Assembly (NCBI GenBank): GCA_013365365.1
Contig: JABVXU010001051.1
Coordinates: forward strand, 1-11,207
DNA from: Cruorifilaria tuberocauda
Lineage: Eukaryota > Nematoda > Chromadorea > Rhabditida > Onchocercidae
Reading direction: 5' to 3'
Length of the DNA stretch: 11,207 bases
Part shown: positions 6,364 to 11,207 of the stretch, in pieces
Layout: every line of letters begins with the position of its first letter
Numbering within the stretch: the stretch's first letter is position 1
Program-made: the position numbers and the translations under genes
Notes under the pieces: model-generated
Told to the model about the DNA's origin: nothing
The model's database searches: none
The model's input: the letters and a program-made list of their open reading frames with translations, nothing else

Positions 6364-7980
6364 GCTTATTTTAGTCTCATTGAAAATTCGTTTAGCTTCT
6401 TCCATTTAAACAGATCTCTTATCATTCATTCTATGTCTTACCAAAAAAAAAAAAAAAAAGTACATTAAATATATTTAATTATCGGAATACAATTTCAAAT
6501 TGGAATAAATCTATTGGAAGAGTAGTTGAATTAGAGATACAGTAATATTTCGGATAGCTAATGAAATTTTATAATCAATGCTAACAGATATGCTTCTCTT
6601 CTTTTCTCTCTGTATTTCTTTTTTCTTTTTTTTTTTTTTTGGTATATGAAAATATGATTTTTATTGAGTGAATTATAACGATTGATAGTTCAGTAGATTT
6701 TTTATCATTTTTATTTCTTTTAAGCTGCTGATAAAATGGTAGAATTTTTAATAGAGGAATGATCAATAAATTTTGATGTAAATAAAGTTGAAATGTGATT
6801 TTTTTTCTTTTTTGAAATAGCTTTGATAGCATAGCTTCACTAAACTGTTAAATGATAATCATTCAATTCTTTAAAATTAGAAATATTTTTCTGCGTATTT
6901 GTAGATTGATACGTTTTATTTTCCTATCAGCTAATGATTGAAGTTTTAGCATTAAAAATGTTGAAATTTGACACTAATCAGTATTATATGTTATTATGAT
7001 TGTGAACTGACACAAAATGACTCAAGTTTCACTTAAATAATTGATATATTATTATTCGATTTGAATGAAATACATATCTAATCCGGAAATCCGGAAAGAT
7101 AAGAAATTTTTTTTTTCAAATTTTTAATCAAATCAAATTTAATCAATTAATTAAAATAAGACGAAAAACAGAAGAAGTATAGTTTAGCATAAAAATTTTG
7201 TTATGCTTACAAAAAGAAACAGGTGAAAATAAAACATCTTTAAAAAATTGAGTAACGATTAATTTTTCTTATAGAATTTCAAATTAGCATTTCAGAATTA
7301 GCGTAAAATAAGAAGTAATTTATCTGATTTCTCTTTTTTTTTGATTGCGAAATTTAAATTTGATTATTAAAAAAAAATTGAACAAATTTATAAATTTTTA
7401 AAATTTTCATGTTCATATAGTGAAAATAATTTCTTCATACTTTTTTTTTTTTTGCATTTTAGCTAACTAAAACAATTTTTATGAAAAAATTTTTCACATC
7501 AATTATCAGAAGGAATATAGTTGCTGATTGATTTTTAAAAGTTTTTCTTTTTTTCTTTTTCAGTCCTTCAAAGGTTTTTAGTGTGAAAAAGGAAACGAAC
7601 TTTTCCTTTTCTTCTTTTTCTTCATGAATGATGATGGTGGTACATTCAAAAATGCCTAAAACCGGATTGAACGAAAATATTGCCTTGGCTTTCATTTCCT
7701 TTTTTTTTTGTTGTTGTTTTTATTTGCCATATTTTTGTCGAAAGTGTTCCTATCAACAATTTCACTTTGATGATTGAAACAAAACAAAATAATAAAAAGA
7801 AAAAAAAAAGTTGAACTTCTTCAATTCTTCCATTTCTAACCCAATTTTCTAAAATTGTCATCTTCATTCATCTTCCATCGTTATCGTTATATCCAATAAT
7901 GGCATCTTAACAATTTTTATCTCGGCAAAAATGCTTTTTTTTTCCTCTCTTGAAATTTTAAAACTTTTTTAAAGCAGAGC
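6364..7980. other. AT-rich non-coding stretch
   Basis: No gene is supported over 1.6 kb. It includes an A17 run (6443-6459), a T15 run (6626-6640) and many shorter T runs. The minus-strand frames at 6581-6832, 7459-7695 and 7646-7867 cross these tracts as poly-Lys or poly-Phe and show no domain. CCGGAAATCCGGAA at about 7083-7096 is a short direct repeat. Confidence 0.55.
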
Positions 7981-7983
7981 AAA

Positions 7984-8020
7984 AAAGTTTCTTCTTAAAT
8001 TGTTTAAGAAATAAAACTTT
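7984..8020. repeat. Imperfect hairpin, 8-bp and 7-bp stems
   Basis: TTCTTAAA (7992-7999) pairs exactly with TTTAAGAA (8003-8010) across a TTG loop. Outside a small internal bulge, AAAGTTT (7984-7990) pairs with AAACTTT (8014-8020). It is AT-only apart from two bases per arm, and no role can be assigned. Confidence 0.6.
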
Positions 8021-8345
8021 CCGCTTATTTTTATTTTATGGTTTATTGTTTATTTTTTAATATTTTTAAAATTCCTTGGATTATTTTTCAAATAAATTGA
8101 AATGTTAAGCTTAGTCTTATCAAGTTAAATAATATTTATGAATAATTTGTTTCTTTTTTTTTTCCGGATCGAATAAGTTTTTATTGAATAGTAAGAGAGG
8201 AAAAAATGAGTGAAAATTTTGATGATACTGCTTTCTAAACATTTAAATGATAAACTTCGTCTTATAATAATATTTATTGAATGATTGATTTGTTTACTAT
8301 CTTTTTTTAGCAATATATGTTTCATATATTTTTTCCGGATTGGAT

Positions 8346-8384
8346 AATTTCTCATATTTTTTTCCGGATTTTATATGAGAAATT
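8346..8384. repeat. 12-bp perfect inverted repeat with a CCGGAT loop
   Basis: AATTTCTCATAT (8346-8357) and ATATGAGAAATT (8373-8384) are exact reverse complements separated by 15 nt. The loop carries TTTTTTCCGGAT, a word also seen at about 8330-8340 and, shorter, at 8157-8169. The minus-strand frame 8125-8355 overlaps this and has no recognisable domain. Confidence 0.75.
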
Positions 8385-9260
8385 TGGTGACACTAATGTC
8401 TTGTTTTTTTTTTTTTGATTGAAATTTATAAATTTATTGATTATCAGTTTTAATCATTAGAATTTCCTGATAGATTATTGATGATTTAATATTTATTTCA
8501 GAGTATTCTTTTCGAAAGAAAAAAAAACAAACTGATATACGATGATAATAAACAAAAATTAATTTTCGCTTCCGGAAATTAACTTGATTCATTTATTTAT
8601 TGCAATTTTCAAATGAAATTATCCAACTTAATGTTTATTCCAAGTGATTGATCTATTAAAATCTATTATCACAGTTAATTTTTATATTATATATAAAATT
8701 TAAAAATTCCAATAATTTCTATATTCCAATCTAAAATGGATGATATGATATGAATGGATTTTTTTTTTTTTGAGAAAACAATTATCATTTGATAATAATT
8801 TTCAAAATAATATTCCTCATTGAATCATATGGATTAGGAGGAAAAAATATTGACAAGTTAAAATAGGTCTCTTTTTTCTTTTCAACAAATGTTAAACCAA
8901 CAATGGTTATAGAGATTAAATAAATTTTCAGTAAATAAATGTAGATGAAATTATTATTGGTATAAAAGTAATATAATCATGAAATTCTTGAGTTATAAAT
9001 TGATATAAGTATAAAATTTATCAATCTATACAAGTAATAATAACAATTTATGAAAGTTATTGCAGTGGTAGAAAGAAAGAAAGAACGATGAAAATTTGTT
9101 TCGAGAAAAATTTTTTTTTTTTTTAAAAAAAAATTTAATTTAATCCTGTAAATCATTTCATCCAATTCATCATAAAAGTTAACCCACAATGTAAGTACAA
9201 TTCATAAATTTCACTTCTCGTTTTATTTCTTCATTTCTGCTATTTCCTATTGCTATCTAA
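8385..9260. other. AT-rich non-coding stretch
   Basis: No gene is seen. There is a T run of about 15 near 8403-8417, another T run followed by an A run at 9111-9131, and a GAAAGAAAGAAAGAA purine stretch near 9071-9085. The minus-strand frame 8977-9189 reads through the T/A runs as poly-Lys and is not credible. Confidence 0.55.
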
Positions 9261-9603
9261 TATGATCAATTTTTCTTCTTAGCAAATTTCTTTTAGTAAT
9301 ATTTGAAAATTTCATATAATATTATATTATCACTTTTCATTTGACATGGATGATTGAATTAATTAATTAATTAACAACAGTAATTTTGTTCTGTATTGTT
9401 AAGTGATAATAAACAGTACGTCAATAAATAGTACGTATAGTACGTCAGAATGCAACTGTACTAGATTTAGTATGATCAATTTCTCTTCCTATCAAATTTC
9501 ATAAGTAATATTTGAAAATTTTCTATAATATTTTTCATTTACTATTTACGAATTAATTAATTAATTAACAATTATTTATTTTGTATTGTTAAGTGATAAT
9601 AAA
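9261..9603 (+). repeat. Tandem duplication, 210-bp period
   Basis: Copy 1 is 9261-9413 and copy 2 is 9471-9603. Both run TATGATCAAT, TCTTC, CAAATTTC, AGTAATATTTGAAAAT, TATAATAT, GAATTAATTAATTAATTAAC, TTGTATTGTTAAGTGATAATAAA in the same order. A shorter echo, TTATTGTTAAGTG, occurs at about 9787-9799. The spacer 9414-9470 holds three AGTACGT words (9415, 9430, 9440). It is non-coding. Confidence 0.9.
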
Positions 9604-9835
9604 AAAAAATAGGTCAAATGATAACTTACATCTTTTAGTTTTTAGTACTTTTACATTACTTCCCTGATTACTTAAACTAATCCATAGTTTACTAGCAAAC
9701 TTTTTGCTCAATTTTTTTTTTCTCCTTTCAAGAGCAGGCGGAAATAGGACGGCTAGCTTTTTTTTTCATTCAATGTATTGATTATTTATTGTTAAGTGTT
9801 AAGAAGACAGCTAAAGCATAATTCAAATAAGCGGT
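9604..9835. other. AT-rich stretch with a short GC-richer patch
   Basis: A T-rich run and TTTCAAG at 9711-9731 precede a brief GC-richer piece (about 9732-9760). It resembles a splice acceptor plus short exon, but no frame extends through it. Nothing else is seen. Confidence 0.45.
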
Positions 9836-9912
9836 TTCGTCGGAGGTGATCGCCCCTTTACCCCTCTTCCATCCTTTCGTCCGATCGAGAATGAAAACGG
9901 GCGGATACATAC
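9836..9912. other. GC-rich island next to the CA/CG hexamer repeat
   Basis: This is among the most GC-rich non-repetitive pieces in the window, with several CpG steps. Frames are open on both strands: plus reads SSEVIAPLPLFHPFVRSRM, minus reads GMYPPVFILDRTKGWKRGKG. I recognise no family in either. The minus frame continues to a stop at 9782-9784, giving 102 codons in total if the repeat is included, but the upstream part is an artefact of the hexamer repeat. It could be a decayed exon or a promoter-like patch. I do not call a gene. Confidence 0.3.
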
Positions 9913-10018
9913 CACGAACACGCACACGCACGCGCACGCGCACACGCATACGCATACGCACACGCACACGCACACGCACACGCACACGCACACGCACACA
10001 TACACGCAAATACATGCA
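9913..10018. repeat. (ACACGC)n hexamer repeat
   Basis: A nearly pure purine/pyrimidine alternation built of CACACG units, with CGCGCACGCG variants on the left and CATACG variants inside. It is regular at 9955-9998 and decays into TACACGCAAATACATGCA. Its period is a multiple of three, so all frames stay open over it, giving Arg-Thr or Val-Arg/Val-Cys strings that are not proteins. Confidence 0.95.
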
Positions 10019-10048
10019 TATATATATATAGATAGATATATAAATATA
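10018..10048. repeat. (TA)n tract with GATA interruptions
   Basis: TA dinucleotides run from 10018 to 10030, followed by GATAGATATATAAATATA. It directly abuts the CA/CG hexamer repeat, so about 135 bp is nearly continuous simple sequence. Confidence 0.85.
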
Positions 10049-10138
10049 CATGTACACATACATCTCTACCCAATCAACGAAAAGATCCAATAATGAGTTT
10101 TATATAGTAGCCGTTCTATTTATCATTCTCAACAGTAG

Positions 10139-10222
10139 CACGTATTTGACCATTTGGAAGAAGTTATCGATGATGACCAGATAAGAGTTGTTGAATTCCA
10201 CTCTCGACTATTTCATTTTTGA
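10139..10222 (+). other. Exon-like open fragment, 27 codons, unrecognised
   Basis: A plus-strand frame from CAC at 10139 to TGA at 10220-10222 reads HVFDHLEEVIDDD and continues with mixed acidic and basic residues. It is preceded by a TAG, so it has no start of its own. The upstream TTTATCATTCTCAACAGTAG offers possible splice acceptor AGs just before it. The residue mix is unlike the K/N/F/Y strings of chance frames elsewhere here. It could be a terminal exon, a decayed exon or chance. No family is recognised. Confidence 0.15.
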
Positions 10223-10740
10223 TAATAATCATTTAGTGATCAACAACGAAATTGTCATTCATTGACCAGAAGATGAGAGTTATTGCAAGTGATAATTCTC
10301 ATAATGTTCTTCTATTTCAATCAACATAGTGATAAGATGTGTGTGTGTGTGATATTTGGGGGAAAGATGAGGAATTTTGAACTTTGAACTGAGCTTTTAA
10401 CTCATAATTTTCTAATGATTATTTTTCAATATTTATCATTCTTAAATCAACTCTTGAATTTGAAATGTAAATTTAATCGATATATCATATCATATAAATA
10501 TTAAAGATATGATTGTTTTCATTATCAAATCTTCACATAATTTACGATAGATTCTAAAATTTTCATTTCCAAATAACTCTCGATAATCTTGAATAATTAA
10601 TAGCAAAATTTATTACTTAATTATGAGGTATTAATTAATTATCATTGTTTATTCGAAGATTTGTTAAATAGATTAAAAGATTGAATAGTTTATTTTTTTT
10701 GTCGTGAAATTAATCGTCATATAATAGTTATACGTACTTT
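10223..10740. other. AT-rich non-coding stretch
   Basis: No gene is supported. It has a short (GT)n at 10339-10351. GACCAGAAGATGAGAGTTATT near 10264-10284 echoes GACCAGATAAGAGTTGTT at 10175-10192, possibly an old local duplication. Confidence 0.5.
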
Positions 10741-10746
10741 CATAAG

Positions 10747-10823
10747 GTGAGCAACAAAGAAAGAAGGTGAAAAAAAAAAAAAGGAGAATCAAGTAAGTAG
10801 TTATATATTTACTTATATTTCAG
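10747..10823 (+). other. Possible 77-nt intron (GTGAGC...TATATTTCAG)
   Basis: CATAAG|GTGAGC at 10741-10752 is a strong-looking 5' splice site. TTACTTATATTTCAG ending at 10823 is a good nematode-type 3' splice site. The 77 nt between are AT- and purine-rich with a long A run. The acceptor could instead be a trans-splice site for a spliced leader. The sequence alone cannot distinguish these, and a chance pair is quite possible. Confidence 0.22.
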
Positions 10824-10902
10824 CACATTTGTTTACTTAAAATTGAACAAGTTCAGATTTTCAAGGTATAAAGCTGTGGAAAGAAAGAGTGTGATTATAA
10901 AA

Positions 10903-10956
10903 ATGTCAGCTTTGAAACGTAAATTTTCAGCGTCAGATGTTGCTAGCTATGAATGA
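10903..10956 (+). CDS. Candidate 5' end of a gene (short ATG-initiated stretch)
   Basis: ATG at 10903 lies 80 bp after the possible acceptor at 10823, in an AAAATG context, and is followed by MSALKRKFSASDVASYE, then TGA at 10954-10956. The peptide is basic at its start and uses varied codons (GCG, AGC, CGT), unlike nearby chance frames. As it stands it is only 17 codons. If real it would most likely be a first coding exon leaving the frame through a donor before the stop; AAAC|GTAAAT at 10913-10922 is one option, keeping five codons. No family is recognised. The rest of such a gene would lie beyond the right edge. Confidence 0.2.
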   Translation: MSALKRKFSASDVASYE

Positions 10957-11110
10957 ATACTCCAATTCGTACTATCTAAGCTAACTTATCAGTTACTTTT
11001 ATCATTTTAAATTAGACGTTTCATTTCTTTTATCATTTTATGCTCATATTTATTTTTCAATATTATTTATGCAATATTTTGCAATGATGTATTTTTTTAT
11101 TCTTTGCTAC
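10957..11110. other. AT-rich non-coding stretch
   Basis: The word CTTTTATCATTTTA occurs twice (about 10997 and 11027, period about 31). Nothing else is seen. Confidence 0.5.
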
Positions 11111-11207
11111 TTTTATTTATTATTATTAATTATTAATTATTATTAGTATTACTATTATTATTAATTACAATTAATTATTAATTATCAATCATTAATTATT
11201 AATTGTC
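11111..11207. repeat. TTA/TAAT-rich simple sequence, cut by window end
   Basis: An irregular array of TTATTA, TTAATTA and ATTAATTATTA words containing almost only A and T. It runs to the last base of the window. Confidence 0.8.

Noticed and set aside
6581..9189. Minus-strand frames at 6581-6832, 7459-7695, 7646-7867, 8125-8355 and 8977-9189
   Set aside because: They are dominated by Lys or Phe runs encoded by homopolymers, with no recognisable domain, and they overlap one another or repeats.
9782..10090. Overlapping minus- and plus-strand frames of 61-102 codons
   Set aside because: They stay open only because the hexamer repeat has a period divisible by three. The products are Arg-Val, Val-Cys or Arg-Thr strings, in several frames and on both strands at once.
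1..11207. tRNA, rRNA, spliced-leader RNA genes, and TTAGGC telomere repeats
   Set aside because: I looked for T-arm words of the GGTTCGAATC type, the nematode spliced-leader start and TTAGGC tandem repeats, and saw none.

Overview
The window is about 11.2 kb of very AT-rich eukaryotic DNA with no complete gene that I can recognise. It is dominated by A/T homopolymers, (CT)n microsatellites, short diverged tandem duplications and simple repeats. There is no operon-like layout, no tRNA or rRNA and no long open reading frame. The one recognisable protein signature is a broken minus-strand piece of a BEL/Pao LTR retrotransposon (core 2778-2945). BEL/Pao elements are known only from animals, so the host is a metazoan. 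The AT bias, the TGATAA-rich sequence and the T-rich tracts ending in TTTCAG are compatible with a nematode, perhaps a filarial one, but that is inference. The DNA reads as intergenic or long-intron sequence.

Left third (1-3060): an 11-bp tandem repeat inside a diverged duplication (1-268); an 81-bp-period duplication (501-648); a slightly GC-richer island (786-930); two families of short AT-rich tandem repeats (1121-1265, 1432-1525); GT and CT microsatellites (1571-1610, 1782-1830); then the retrotransposon relic, with a 20-bp perfect palindrome beside it (2982-3001).

Middle (3060-6400): more CT tracts (3217-3259, 4081-4107, 4225-4259); a four-site TGATAA cluster (3612-3651) upstream of a doubtful 63-codon ORF (3737-3928) that carries five GATATC words; a 79-bp-period repeat (4786-4903); three forkhead-type TGTTTAC words (5084-5159); and a three-unit minisatellite of roughly 150-165 bp (5826-6363). 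The third minisatellite unit is interrupted by a near-exact copy of a segment lying 1.5 kb upstream.

Right part (6400-11207): a long featureless AT-rich stretch with a few hairpins (7984-8020, 8346-8384); a 210-bp-period duplication (9261-9603); a GC-richer patch running into a CA/CG hexamer repeat and a TA tract (9836-10048); an exon-like fragment (10139-10222); a possible intron followed by a short ATG-initiated stretch (10747-10956) that could be the 5' end of a gene continuing to the right; and a TTA/TAAT-rich end.

I found no convincing undescribed system. The best leads are the templated-looking insertion in the minisatellite, the retrotransposon relic with its adjacent palindrome, and the candidate gene start near the right edge.
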